Shown here: positions 1-8,861 of the stretch, piece after piece
How positions within the stretch are numbered: position 1 is the stretch's first letter
Layout of the letters: every line of letters begins with the position of its first letter
DNA from: CAYUYV01 sp964561475
GTDB taxonomy: Bacteria > Pseudomonadota > Alphaproteobacteria > JAJFIK01
DNA length: 64,000 nucleotides
Assembly (NCBI GenBank): GCA_964561475.1
Contig: CAZLPU010000011.1
Location: forward strand, 1 to 64,000
Reading direction: 5' to 3'
Program-made: the position numbers and the translations under genes
Notes under the pieces: generated by a model
What the model was told of the DNA's origin: nothing
Database searches by the model: none
Seen by the model: only the letters and a program-made list of their open reading frames with translations

Positions 1-23
1 CGCCGGACCGCAGTCGCGGCCTT

Positions 24-54
24 GAGCATGATGCGGATTAAACGCCTCATGCTC
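24..54. repeat. Inverted repeat in the left-edge intergenic stretch
   Basis: Perfect 8-bp arms GAGCATGA (24-31) and TCATGCTC (47-54) enclose a 15-nt loop. The rest of 1-294 shows no convincing gene. No T-run follows the hairpin on either strand, so it is not an intrinsic terminator; a REP-like element or regulator site is possible. Confidence 0.4.
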
Positions 55-294
55 TGAACTCCACGACTGCACAGCAATCCCCTGAAGGAACGGGGAGTCC
101 CGACGATCTCGAGACCTGCCATCCGGGCCCGCCGAGCCGGATTACGCCTGCATCTGGGAATATGGGAGGAGTCGGGCCCGGTTAACAGTTGCGGGATGCT
201 CACAGATCCTTGTTCGGGATGGAGCGGCCAGACACCGGCTGGCCAAACCGGGGCCGCTCTGACTTGGGTTTGCCGCCCGCCGGAGAAGCAGAGA

Positions 295-1143
295 TCAGGA
301 CTGTTTGCGGAAGGGCAGGACAAGGACCCACCAGAGCCGTTCAGGCTCGCGTCCCTGGGCATCCGCAAGCCCGAGGGTCATGCCCAGATGGCCCGCCTCC
401 GGTCTGGCGCGGTAGGTGCCGCAAATCCGGTCCCAGAACGCGAAACAGAAGCCGTAATTGCTGTCCTTCTCCGTATCCTGGGTGGAGTGATGGACCCGGT
501 GCATATCCGGTGTCACCACCAGTTTGCGCATGATTGCGTCTTGCCACGGGTGCAGCCGGATATTGCCGTGGCTGAACAGATTGGTGGCTGTGAGCAGGAT
601 TTCAAACGCGGCCATGCCCAAGGGCGGCAGTCCGAGCAGAATACCAATCGCCGCCCGGAACACCCCGCCGATCATGGGTTCGATGGGGTGGAAACGCACG
701 GCGGTGGTGAGGTCCACATCCCGGTCCGAGTGGTGAACCTGGTGGAACCGCCATAGGACCGGCACTTTGTGGGAACAGATGTGCCAGCCATAGGCCGCAA
801 AATCGAGGATGAGAACGGCCAGGGGGATCCCGATCCACACCGGCATATCCACCACGTTGAACAGTCCGACATCCGCGTTGAAGGCCCAGACCGCCGCCGC
901 CAGAGGCAGAAGAGGCATGAGGATCCTCAAAAGAGCCGTGTCCAGCACTAAAAGGCTCATATTGGCCAGCCAGCGGCTGCCGCGGTCAGTGGCCATGGGG
1001 CGGCGGGGAATCAGCAATTCGAGCACTGACATCACAGACAGCGCACAAATAAAGACACCGAAATGAACCACCGTTCCGAACCGTGCGAGGCTGTCTTCCA
1101 AAGGACCGCTCCGTTCGTGCCGCAAGCTCCCCGATCCCGCCAC
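295..1143 (-). CDS. Sterol desaturase / fatty acid hydroxylase family protein
   Basis: Predicted integral-membrane di-iron oxygenase of the fatty acid hydroxylase superfamily; these enzymes hydroxylate or desaturate lipids, and the substrate here is unknown. The eight-histidine signature is visible: HICSH (121-125), HQVHH (134-138), HGNIRLH (192-198) and HRVHH (215-219). Hydrophobic segments lie near residues 24-46, 60-88, 102-121 and 160-190. At 282 residues it has normal family length. The start is GTG at 1143 and has no clear ribosome binding site; a downstream TTG or GTG start before the first membrane segment is possible. It is a single minus-strand gene, separated from the next gene by 314 bp. 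The family assignment is secure from the histidine spacing; the substrate is not. Confidence 0.85.
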   Translation of the reverse strand: MAGSGSLRHERSGPLEDSLARFGTVVHFGVFICALSVMSVLELLIPRRPMATDRGSRWLANMSLLVLDTALLRILMPLLPLAAAVWAFNADVGLFNVVDMPVWIGIPLAVLILDFAAYGWHICSHKVPVLWRFHQVHHSDRDVDLTTAVRFHPIEPMIGGVFRAAIGILLGLPPLGMAAFEILLTATNLFSHGNIRLHPWQDAIMRKLVVTPDMHRVHHSTQDTEKDSNYGFCFAFWDRICGTYRARPEAGHLGMTLGLADAQGREPERLWWVLVLPFRKQS

Positions 1144-1457
1144 ACGTCATGGCAGGTGGGAGGGAGTTTGCTCCACTCCTTTTCTATTGTACCGAGTTTT
1201 ATCGTGTCGTGCGGGTTCTGCGCCAGCACATTCAGGTCTGGTCCAATCCTCAGCTTGGCGAGGCCGCGCCATGGCACAGCACGGTGCGGATACGCCGATG
1301 CAGCCCGGCCATAGTTCACCTGGACTGCCCCGCCACGGAAGGCCAGACCAAGAGCCCATCCCTCAGGCGTGCGAACCGACAAGGCACGCAAGAACTCTCG
1401 TCTTACCTATGCTGTGATTATGTATCGGTCACGCGGTAGAGCCGGGATGGTTTGGTG
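1144..1457. other. Intergenic region, no gene recognised
   Basis: Lies between two minus-strand genes and would contain the promoter of the sterol desaturase gene. A minus-strand open frame of about 119 codons (1032-1391) crosses it, but it resembles no known family, has no ribosome binding site and overlaps the real gene, so it was not called. Confidence 0.4.
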
Positions 1458-1871
1458 TCACAGGGTCATATGGCGGGCCCGGGCACTGCGCTCGATCGCG
1501 CCGGCATGGAGCCGTTCAATGCCGAGGGTGTGGCGGATCAACTCAAGAACGCGCAATTCTTCCTGACCCAAACGATCATCGGCGGTGGCCACTTCGACCG
1601 CTACCGCATAGGCGGTCTCAGCCAGTTTCGGCGGAATGGCTTCCTTGATGAGGCCGAGCACCGCTTCCAGGCCGCCTTCGCCGGACATGACCTCACCGCA
1701 CTCACCGGCCACCTTGACCAGCCGCTCCGCATCGAAGTCCCGGAAAACCGGCATCTTGGTGACGATATCGCCGATCGTACGCAGTTCCGTGTCACTCATG
1801 GCGCCATCGGCGGCGGACACCAGCACCATGGTATAGATGAGAGCGGAATGATGGCTGATGGTCGCGGTCAT
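1458..1871 (-). CDS. TerB-like (tellurite resistance TerB domain) protein
   Basis: A 137-residue, wholly helical acidic protein with TerB-fold hallmarks: an early segment ending SAADGAMSDTEL, in which acidic residues follow a helix, and a second related half with VATADDRLGQEEL. This duplicated D-x-x-x-x-x-E pattern is the TerB/DjlA-type metal-associated motif. Its role is unknown; in alphaproteobacteria such single-domain proteins are common and are not proof of tellurite resistance. The start is the ATG at 1871, preceded by AGGAGA at good spacing, rather than the in-frame TTG at 1889. No other ter genes are nearby. Confidence 0.75.
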   Translation of the reverse strand: MTATISHHSALIYTMVLVSAADGAMSDTELRTIGDIVTKMPVFRDFDAERLVKVAGECGEVMSGEGGLEAVLGLIKEAIPPKLAETAYAVAVEVATADDRLGQEELRVLELIRHTLGIERLHAGAIERSARARHMTL

Positions 1872-2065
1872 GGGGATGGTCTCCTGCAATGGTCAAGGGC
1901 CTTGGCAGCGTTGGCCGTGGGGGAATGTCGAGCCTTCCGTCCCCATCTCTCCGGGCGTTCGCACCCGCGCTGGCTGAAAGCTATGAGAAGCCCCCCCATG
2001 CGACAAGGGGCAGGGGCATGAATTTTCCCCCCAGAATGTGTTTCCCTGCCCTCTCCTGGGGTCGC

Positions 2066-5000
2066 TCAAGTGCTGAGATTGGGAGGCGCTTGGGGGAGAA
2101 AGTCCCGTACCAGGCCGACGGCGTCTTTTATGCCCGTCCGGGTCACCTCGACACCGGGGGGAAAGGCGCTGGTGAGCCTGGTGGGCATCCGGGCGTCGAG
2201 GAGCACGAACACGCCGCGGTCGCCAGGACCCCGAATCAGCCGTCCGAACGCCTGTTTGAGGCGCAAACGGGTGAGCGCGTCATCATAGTTCCGGGCACCG
2301 TCCTTCGCGCCTTGTGCAAAATGCGCCGCGAAATGCGCGCGCCGGGCTTTGTGCAGGAGATCCGGCCGGGGCCAGGGCACCCGGTCGAACACGATCAGCC
2401 GGAGAGACCGGCCCGGCACATCCACCCCGTCGCGGGCGGCATCCGTGCCGAGCAGACTCGCATTCATATCCGCACGGAAGATATCCACTAGGGTGGCCAC
2501 ATCCATGGCGTCCACATGCTGGGCATAGAGGGGCAGTCCCGAATCTTCCAGTGATCCGGCAATGCGCTGGTGCACCGCTCTGAGCCGCTGGATGGCGGTG
2601 AACAATCCGAGGGCTCCGCCGCCGGAGGCCTCGAACAGGGCCCTGTAGGCGCCTGCCACCTGCTCCACGGATCCCGCCGTCACATCCCGCACGATGATCA
2701 CTTTGGTCGTTGCGGGATAATCGAAGGGAGACGCTATGGCGGCGGTCTCGACCATTTCCGCAGCAAGGTGGCGGGCGCCGGTGCGGGACCGGGCGAAGGT
2801 CCAGTCACTGTCTTGGGCGGGCGCTTTGGTGGGGTCTGCGGTGGGCGCTTTGGTGGGGGGAACCTCTTCCGCCGCATGTCCGTCCGGGGGCGGTCCTTCG
2901 TCCCTCAGGCTGGCGGAGGTGATCAGTACGCCGTGGGCGGGGGCGACCACCGCATCGGCGAAAACGGTCATCGGATCGATCAGGCGCCGGTGCATGGCCA
3001 CATCCGCGAGCCGCCCGAACAGGCGCTCCAGAGCGAACCAGTCCACATAGACCGGCGGGTCCTGAATGGTGCCTGCGACCGTGAGGGACTGAAGCATGGC
3101 GGACCAGCCGGGCAGCATCAGCAGGGCCCGGCGGTCCAGCCCCCGGGTGGCCGCATCGATCCGCGCCCTCGTGGGCGTGTCCAGATCCTCCGCCTCATCC
3201 TCGAGCCGGTCGCGCAGACACCGGGAGAGGGCGGCCAGGGGCCGGGCCAGGGTGTCCAAAGCCGCACTCAGGGACTGGGCCGTGGCGGCAAGCTCCTCGG
3301 TGATGGCCTCCACGGGGGCCTCGAGGCCGAAATCCGGGTTGGCCTTGGGGTCGGCCCGGGCTTCGACATGGCGGCGCAGACTCGCCAGAAAGCGCTCCGC
3401 CGGTCCCTCGGGTACGCCTTCGCCGAGGCGCTGGGTCCAGCCGTCCAGGGGGAGGGCTTTGGCCGCCTTCAAGGTGGCGTCCAGGTACTCCCGGCCCGCA
3501 CCGTTGTCGCCCAGGAGGTCGCTGAGCCGGTCATTGAGACCCCGGGCCCGTTGGCTGCGGCGGCTTTCCGCACCCCGGATCCAGCGGCGCAGATCCGCGC
3601 ATTCCCGCCCGCTCAATGTGGCGCCGAAGGCGGCGTCAGCGGCATCGAACAGATGGTGGGCCTCGTCGAAGACCAGCCGGGGATGGCGTTCCGGTCCCCA
3701 GGCTTCACTTTCCCCGCCATCGGTCTTGGGCTCCCCGCTACCAGATTGGGGCTCCCCGTCACCAGATTGGGGTTCGTCCCCGCCAGACTGGGGTTTGCCG
3801 GAGGACGCGCCGGGTTTGATGGTGCCCCTGGCGATGGCGAGGGCATGGTCCAGGGCGCACTGATGGAGCACGAGGGCATGGTTGGCCACCACCAGATGGG
3901 CATGCCGGGCCTTCCGCACCGATCGTTCGATGGCGCATTTCCGGTAATGGGCACAGGCGGCATAGATGCACTCCCCCCGCCGGTCGGTCAGGCCCCGTTC
4001 GCCGCCTCCGAAGCTGTCGGTACCGCCTGGCAGGACCCAGGAGGGAAAATCGCCGCCCACCATATCCCCGTCCCGGGTGGCGGTGAGCCAGCGGGCCACG
4101 AGACCCAGGCGGACGATTTCGTCGCTGGTTCCATCCCCGGCCGACACGGCGCCCCGGGCCTGGCGCACCGCATCCTCGTAATTCAGCAGGCAGATATAAT
4201 TTTCGCGCCCCTTGCGCACCGCCGTGCGCCGGCGCCGTTCGAGATCGTCCGGGTAGACCCGGACCAGTTCCTGGTCGATCTGGCGCTGAAGATTCTTGGT
4301 GAACGTGGAGATCCAGGTGCCCGGTCCGTTCAGGGCCGCCCAGGCGCTGGCGGGCGCCAGATAGCCGATGGTCTTGCCGATGCCGGTGCCCGCCTCGAGA
4401 AGCACGGTGGAGGGTTTGCCCTTTTCCTCCCGGGGCTGGAAGGCGCGGGCCGCGGTCCGGGCATAGGCATCCTGCCCGGGGCGCGGGGCCCGGCCCTCGC
4501 CGAGCAGACGGTTGAGATTGGTGTCAACGGCTGCCTCGGGGACGGGGGTGCTGGAGCGCGGTCCCTGGGGCCCCCGTTCTTCCCATTCCGTGAGGCGGGT
4601 CCACACATCCAGGCCGCCGGCACCGGACCCGTTCGGGGTGACACCCAAGGCGCCAAGCACCGAGGGGGACCAAGACCAGCCTCCCCGGCCCATGGTGAAC
4701 GCGATTTCAGCCATCTGTTCCCGGGGCGGAAGGTCCTGGTTCTGAAGGTCTGTCAGGAGTGTGTGGGCGGCCATGGTGAGGGTGACCGCCTCGTCCTCGG
4801 GATCTGCGGGGGGATCTGCGGGGACATCAAGGCCGAGGGCATCCGCCAGGCCCCGGGGCGTGGGAATGCAGGTCTGCGCAGGCCTCGCGAAGGCGAACAG
4901 TTCCATGACATCGAACAGGCCCGGTCTACGCTGGGGCCGGGAGCGCCCAAGGCGCTTGGCCAGAAAGACGGCCTGGGCCACCATCACCGTACCGGCCTCA

Positions 5001-5167
5001 AGCAGCCGCACGGCGCCCGCCCGGTCCAGAGTGGTCACCTCTCCATCGGCGGACACGGACACGGCATGACGCCCGGCCAGCACGAGGGCAGGGGCATCGG
5101 GAAGTCGGACCGCCGGTGGGGCGGCTGGCGGGGTATCGGGGCCGGAAGGGGTAGGCTGACCGGTCAT
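2066..5167 (-). CDS. DinG/XPD-type ATP-dependent DNA helicase with iron-sulfur cluster motif
   Basis: A 1033-residue superfamily 2 helicase expected to unwind DNA 5'-3' in repair. Walker A is EAGTGIGKT (258-266) and the DEAH box is at 501-504; the C-terminal half has the motif VI segment FGRLIRGPGDRG. Four cysteines (C326, C400, C405, C411) between Walker A and the DEAH box fit the XPD/DinG 4Fe-4S domain. Residues 1-240 precede the helicase core and include a faint exonuclease-like segment near 85-110, but no complete catalytic acid set is visible. A glycine/glutamate/serine linker at 458-489, encoded by 21-nt tandem repeats, sits just before the DEAH box. The gene is transcribed divergently from lysK. 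Assignment to the DinG-like family is firm; whether it is orthologous to E. coli dinG is not. Confidence 0.9.
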   Translation of the reverse strand: MTGQPTPSGPDTPPAAPPAVRLPDAPALVLAGRHAVSVSADGEVTTLDRAGAVRLLEAGTVMVAQAVFLAKRLGRSRPQRRPGLFDVMELFAFARPAQTCIPTPRGLADALGLDVPADPPADPEDEAVTLTMAAHTLLTDLQNQDLPPREQMAEIAFTMGRGGWSWSPSVLGALGVTPNGSGAGGLDVWTRLTEWEERGPQGPRSSTPVPEAAVDTNLNRLLGEGRAPRPGQDAYARTAARAFQPREEKGKPSTVLLEAGTGIGKTIGYLAPASAWAALNGPGTWISTFTKNLQRQIDQELVRVYPDDLERRRRTAVRKGRENYICLLNYEDAVRQARGAVSAGDGTSDEIVRLGLVARWLTATRDGDMVGGDFPSWVLPGGTDSFGGGERGLTDRRGECIYAACAHYRKCAIERSVRKARHAHLVVANHALVLHQCALDHALAIARGTIKPGASSGKPQSGGDEPQSGDGEPQSGSGEPKTDGGESEAWGPERHPRLVFDEAHHLFDAADAAFGATLSGRECADLRRWIRGAESRRSQRARGLNDRLSDLLGDNGAGREYLDATLKAAKALPLDGWTQRLGEGVPEGPAERFLASLRRHVEARADPKANPDFGLEAPVEAITEELAATAQSLSAALDTLARPLAALSRCLRDRLEDEAEDLDTPTRARIDAATRGLDRRALLMLPGWSAMLQSLTVAGTIQDPPVYVDWFALERLFGRLADVAMHRRLIDPMTVFADAVVAPAHGVLITSASLRDEGPPPDGHAAEEVPPTKAPTADPTKAPAQDSDWTFARSRTGARHLAAEMVETAAIASPFDYPATTKVIIVRDVTAGSVEQVAGAYRALFEASGGGALGLFTAIQRLRAVHQRIAGSLEDSGLPLYAQHVDAMDVATLVDIFRADMNASLLGTDAARDGVDVPGRSLRLIVFDRVPWPRPDLLHKARRAHFAAHFAQGAKDGARNYDDALTRLRLKQAFGRLIRGPGDRGVFVLLDARMPTRLTSAFPPGVEVTRTGIKDAVGLVRDFLPQAPPNLST
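3728..3795 (-). repeat. 21-nt in-frame tandem repeats inside the helicase gene
   Basis: Three consecutive 21-nt units (3728-3748, 3749-3769, 3770-3790) and a partial fourth encode a seven-residue repeat of the type QSGxGEP in a predicted disordered linker of the helicase. The unit length keeps the reading frame. Confidence 0.8.
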
Positions 5168-5309
5168 GGGCTCCTCGGCAGGCCAGTCCGGGTTTGGGCG
5201 GGCTGGCCGATGGGACGTGGGGGACCCGGCGAGGCGGCGCCGGGTTCATCTGCGACTCACCCAGCCAGAATACACAGGTTCGCCCCGGGTGCCCGGCTCG
5301 GGCCTGCCA

Positions 5310-5352
5310 GTGGGTCCAGGCCTGGGACGGTGGGTCCGGCAAAGGGACCCAC
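5310..5352. promoter_or_regulatory. Inverted/direct repeats in the divergent helicase-lysK promoter region
   Basis: GTGGGTCC occurs at 5310-5317 and 5330-5337, and its exact reverse complement GGACCCAC at 5345-5352, giving an 8-bp stem with a 7-nt loop. The element lies in the 294-bp gap between the divergent helicase and lysK genes and could be an operator or leader hairpin. Nothing else was recognised in 5168-5461. Confidence 0.35.
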
Positions 5353-5461
5353 TCTGGGCAAGGGGCCGAGAAAGGAGTAAGCCTGGGCCGCGCCCCTCGA
5401 AACAGGCACGGCGCCGCACCACATCAAGGTGTCTTTCCTCAACAAATGGAGTTTGGTTCCC

Positions 5462-7177
5462 ATGTCAGCGTCCGATCACCCGCTCACCCCCGAAGCCCTG
5501 CAGCAGATTGCGCAGGACGCCAAGGCCTGGCCCTTCGAGGAAGCGCGAAAGCTGGTGAAACGGCGCGAAGAAAGCGGCGATGACCGTCCGGTCCTGTTCG
5601 AAACCGGCTACGGACCCTCCGGTCTGCCCCATATCGGAACCTTCGGGGAAGTGGTCCGCACGACCATGGTGCGGCAGGCCTTCCATGCCCTGGCGCCGGG
5701 GGTGCCCACCCGGTTGATCGCCTTTTCCGACGACATGGACGGAATGCGTAAGATCGCGCCCAATCTGCCCAATCAGGACATGCTGAAGGAGCATCTGGGC
5801 AAGTCCCTGACCTCCGTACCCGACCCTTTCGGCACCCATGACAGCTTCGCGGCCCATAACAATGCCCGCCTTCGCGGTTTCCTGGACCAGTTCGGTTTTG
5901 ATTATGAATTCGTCAGTTCCACCGCCTGTTACAAGAACGGCGAATTCGACGATGCGTTGATGCGGGTGCTCTACTGCTATGACGACATCATGAAGATCAT
6001 CCTGCCGACCCTCGGGGAGGAGCGGCGGCAGACCTATTCTCCGTTCCTGCCCGTGTGTCCGAAGACCGGGGTGGTGTTGCAGGTGCCGGTGGTGGAGCGC
6101 TCCCACAATGCGGGCACCATCGTCTATGAGGAGGAGGATGGGACGCGTACGGAAGTTCCGGTCACCGGCGGGCACTGCAAGCTCCAGTGGAAAGCGGACT
6201 GGGCCATGCGCTGGTACGCCCTCAAGGTCGATTACGAGATGGCGGGCAAGGACCTGATCGATTCCGTAAAGCTGTCCTCCAGGATCACGGCGGCCATGGG
6301 CGGGCGCCCGCCTGAAGGGTTCAATTATGAGCTGTTCCTGGATGAGCAGGGCCAGAAGATTTCCAAATCCAAGGGCAACGGTCTTTCGGTGGAGGAATGG
6401 CTGCGCTACGCCACGCCGGAAAGCCTGTCCCTTTACATGTTCCAGGCGCCGCGCAAGGCCAAGCGGCTTTACTTCGACATCATCCCAAAGGCCGTGGACG
6501 AGTATCTGAGCTTCCTGACCAAATATCCGGACCAGGAGGACGCAGGGCGCGTCGAGAACCCGGTCTGGCATATCCATGACGCGAAGCCGCCCGCCGAGGA
6601 AGCGCCCTTGAGCTTCTCCCTGCTGCTCAATCTGGTCAGTGCCAGCAATTCCCATGACCGGGATGTGCTTTGGGGGTTCATCCGCGCCTACAACAAGGAT
6701 CTGACGCCGGAGAGTGCGCCATTGCTCGATCGTCTCGTCGGGTATGCCATCAACTACTATGATGACTTTGTGCGGCCCACGAAATCCTTCCGCAAGCCGA
6801 CAGACCAGGAAAGGGCAGCCCTGGAAGATCTTGCGGTCAGGCTGAAAAGTCTGCCCGGTGATGGTCATGATGGGGAAGAGATCCAATCCCTCGTCTACAG
6901 TGTGGGCAAGGAGCATGGCTTCGAGAACCTGCGGGACTGGTTCAAGGCACTCTATGAGGTCCTGCTCGGCCAGAGCCAGGGACCCCGCTTCGGTTCTTTC
7001 GTTGCCCTATACGGGGTGGCACCGACCTTGACGCTGATCGGCCGGGTTCTTGCCGGGGAGGATCTCAATGGGGACGGCGCGGCCTCGTCTGGCGGGGACG
7101 ACCCGTCCGCGAAGGCTGAGCCGGGTGCCCAAGCTCCTGGTACCCAAGCCCCTGGTGTGCAAGTTCCGGGGGCCTGA
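5462..7177 (+). CDS. lysK: Lysyl-tRNA synthetase, class I
   Basis: Charges tRNA-Lys with lysine in the cytoplasm. It is the class I (archaeal/alphaproteobacterial) form: the Rossmann-fold HIGH signature appears as HIGT (57-60) after FETGYGPSGLP, and the KMSKS loop as KISKS (299-303). At 571 residues it is close to the usual length (about 530) plus a tail. The ATG at 5462 was chosen over an in-frame GTG at 5429 because GGAG lies about ten bases upstream and the GTG has no ribosome binding site. The last 26 residues form a degenerate Pro-Gly-x-Gln-x pentapeptide repeat unrelated to the catalytic body. The gene is followed one base later by a TPR protein gene, so the two are probably co-transcribed. 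Confidence 0.95.
   Translation: MSASDHPLTPEALQQIAQDAKAWPFEEARKLVKRREESGDDRPVLFETGYGPSGLPHIGTFGEVVRTTMVRQAFHALAPGVPTRLIAFSDDMDGMRKIAPNLPNQDMLKEHLGKSLTSVPDPFGTHDSFAAHNNARLRGFLDQFGFDYEFVSSTACYKNGEFDDALMRVLYCYDDIMKIILPTLGEERRQTYSPFLPVCPKTGVVLQVPVVERSHNAGTIVYEEEDGTRTEVPVTGGHCKLQWKADWAMRWYALKVDYEMAGKDLIDSVKLSSRITAAMGGRPPEGFNYELFLDEQGQKISKSKGNGLSVEEWLRYATPESLSLYMFQAPRKAKRLYFDIIPKAVDEYLSFLTKYPDQEDAGRVENPVWHIHDAKPPAEEAPLSFSLLLNLVSASNSHDRDVLWGFIRAYNKDLTPESAPLLDRLVGYAINYYDDFVRPTKSFRKPTDQERAALEDLAVRLKSLPGDGHDGEEIQSLVYSVGKEHGFENLRDWFKALYEVLLGQSQGPRFGSFVALYGVAPTLTLIGRVLAGEDLNGDGAASSGGDDPSAKAEPGAQAPGTQAPGVQVPGA
7121..7174 (+). repeat. 15-nt tandem repeats encoding the lysK C-terminal tail
   Basis: About 3.6 units of 15 nt encode PGAQA, PGTQA, PGVQV and PGA at the extreme C-terminus of lysyl-tRNA synthetase. 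The period equals five codons, and the units have diverged only in part. Confidence 0.8.
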
Positions 7178-7178
7178 A

Positions 7179-8102
7179 ATGGGCAGGCGGCAAGGTGCGG
7201 GTTGGTGGCCTTGTGCCGGAAGGGTGCAGACCATCCCCATGGTGATGGTTGCCCTGGGGCTTGTCTGGGGCGGCGGCCAGGGATGGGCCCGCCCCTCGGA
7301 TCAGACTGCCGGGTGTGTTGCCCAACAGAGAACCGATCCGCTGGCCCTGTTCGATCTGGGCTGCTTTGACGCAGCGGCGCAACGGGCCCAGGCCCTTGCC
7401 GGTGATCAGCTTGAGGGAAACGATCGGCTGCGGGCGGACCATCTGGCCTTCGCCGCCCGGGCGCTTCTGTCAAAGGCCATGGTGGAACCGGGGCATCCGG
7501 ATCGTTTGACCCTGGTCGAGACCGCGGAGACCCTGGCCGGACAGGCTCTTGACCTGGACGGGACCCATCTGGAGGGGCATTTGCAGCGCGCCATTGCGCT
7601 GGGGCTCCAGGGGCGGATGATGGATCCCATTGCCGCCCATGGCCAGGGGCTGGCGTTTGAGGCCCGGGCTCATATCGACAGGGCTCTTGCTCTGCGGGCG
7701 GACAACCCTTATGCCCTGGCTGTTGCCGGGGCGTGGCATCTTGAGGTGGTGGGACTTGCGGGTCCTGGGCTCGGTGCATTTATTTATGGTGCCGATCCTT
7801 CAGAAGGCATGGCCCGGTTCGAGCGGGCGCTTGCTGTGGCCCCCCGTCCCCTCCTTTTCCAGGTTCAGTACGCCTTGGCGCTGCTTGCCGCCGGTCTGGA
7901 AGGCACCGTTGGGACCGCGGCCCAGGCCCTTCACGGGGTATTGGCTCAGCCTGCGGAGAATGCGCTGGAGCGCCATTATCAGGCCCTGGCTCGGGTCATG
8001 GTGGAAGCCATGGCCAATGGTCCGGTTACGGTCCGGTCGGCATTGCAATGCCTGGAAAAGTCCGGACCGGCCCTCTGCATGCCAGCCGGAGTGGATCTAT
8101 AG
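7179..8102 (+). CDS. Exported TPR-like repeat protein
   Basis: A 307-residue protein with an N-terminal signal peptide: an arginine-rich start, then a hydrophobic stretch from about residue 19 to 34 (MVMVALGLVWGGG) before WARP. The rest is helical repeats, with segments such as ALALRADNPYALAVAGAWHLE and GMARFERALAVAPRPLL typical of tetratricopeptide repeats. The YGADPSEGMARFERAL pattern recalls the RMD1-type TPR family. The start codon ATG at 7179 lies two bases after the lysK stop; a second in-frame ATG at 7236 begins directly at the hydrophobic core. The function is unknown; it is probably periplasmic and co-transcribed with lysK. It converges on the GNAT gene with a 6-bp overlap. Confidence 0.75.
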   Translation: MGRRQGAGWWPCAGRVQTIPMVMVALGLVWGGGQGWARPSDQTAGCVAQQRTDPLALFDLGCFDAAAQRAQALAGDQLEGNDRLRADHLAFAARALLSKAMVEPGHPDRLTLVETAETLAGQALDLDGTHLEGHLQRAIALGLQGRMMDPIAAHGQGLAFEARAHIDRALALRADNPYALAVAGAWHLEVVGLAGPGLGAFIYGADPSEGMARFERALAVAPRPLLFQVQYALALLAAGLEGTVGTAAQALHGVLAQPAENALERHYQALARVMVEAMANGPVTVRSALQCLEKSGPALCMPAGVDL

Positions 8103-8660
8103 GTCAAGGCTGTAGACGTGGATGGTCTCTCCGGTCGCCGGAAAGGCCATGTCCCGCTGCCACCGGAACCCCAAGGCTTCGAGCAGACCCGTGGATGGCT
8201 TGTTCCCCGGAGAGACGATAGCGGAAAGGGTAGCGAGGCCAAAATGATCCCTGGCCAGATCAAGGCAGGCAGCAGCCCCCTCCCGGGCGAGACCCTGGCC
8301 GTGGAATTCGGGCATCAGGGCAAAACCCAGGTCCACGTGGTCCAGATAGTCCCGTTTCACCAGCCCGATGAGGCCGATAGGGGCGCCGGTCTCTGCAAGA
8401 ACCGCGAGCCAGAGCGCGAAGCCGTGGCGTTTCTCGTGGGCGATCAGCACATCCCGGATGTAGTCTTGCGCCTCTTCCTTCGTTCGCAATCCCCGGTCAC
8501 CAATATTCTCCGTGTAGGATGGATCGTTGAGCAGGGTAAGGATGAAGGCCCAGTCGCTGAGCTCAACCTTGCGCAGGACGAGGCGACCGGTTGAGAGGAT
8601 GACATTGCCGGGCAGGGGGGATGATGGACGGTGGGAACCGTCAGGGTGCTGGTCTGTCAT
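8097..8660 (-). CDS. GNAT family N-acetyltransferase (RimJ/RimL type)
   Basis: A 187-residue acetyltransferase using acetyl-CoA. The pattern is RimJ/RimL-like: an N-terminal strand pair LSTGRLVLRKVELSD, ENIGDRGLRTKEEAQDYI, then GLVKRDYLDHVDLGFAL and the acetyl-CoA-binding loop QGLAREGAAACLDLARDHFG, ending with the late motif PGNKPSTGLLEALGFRW. The substrate could be a protein N-terminus, an amino acid or a small molecule, and cannot be read from the sequence. It is divergent from the DUF952-pyrD pair and shares a roughly 200-bp promoter region with it. Confidence 0.85.
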   Translation of the reverse strand: MTDQHPDGSHRPSSPLPGNVILSTGRLVLRKVELSDWAFILTLLNDPSYTENIGDRGLRTKEEAQDYIRDVLIAHEKRHGFALWLAVLAETGAPIGLIGLVKRDYLDHVDLGFALMPEFHGQGLAREGAAACLDLARDHFGLATLSAIVSPGNKPSTGLLEALGFRWQRDMAFPATGETIHVYSLDL

Positions 8661-8861
8661 GGGGTCTTTCTGAGCATGCTGGCCCTCTGTGCCCAGTGCA
8701 CAGCCTGGACGGGGACCTTGAGAATCGCTTCACCAGGGGGTATGTCCCGTGGGACTGGGCGAGACATAGCCGAAGTAGCAGAAAGCGCCAAAATCCAGGC
8801 GCAACCGCGCGCCGGGTGCGGGGATGCATGGAAACTCCGACGAACAGAGAGAGGGGCCGTG

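Noticed and set aside
1032..1391. 119-codon minus-strand frame overlapping the sterol desaturase start
   Set aside because: No recognised family or ribosome binding site, and it overlaps the true gene out of frame.
2570..5380. Plus-strand open frame of 936 codons opposite the helicase
   Set aside because: Its protein is rich in Gly/Pro/Arg with no recognisable domain, and it is the shadow of the real helicase gene in GC-rich DNA.
5465..6916. Minus-strand open frame of 483 codons opposite lysK
   Set aside because: Shadow of lysK, whose HIGT and KISKS motifs are clear on the plus strand.
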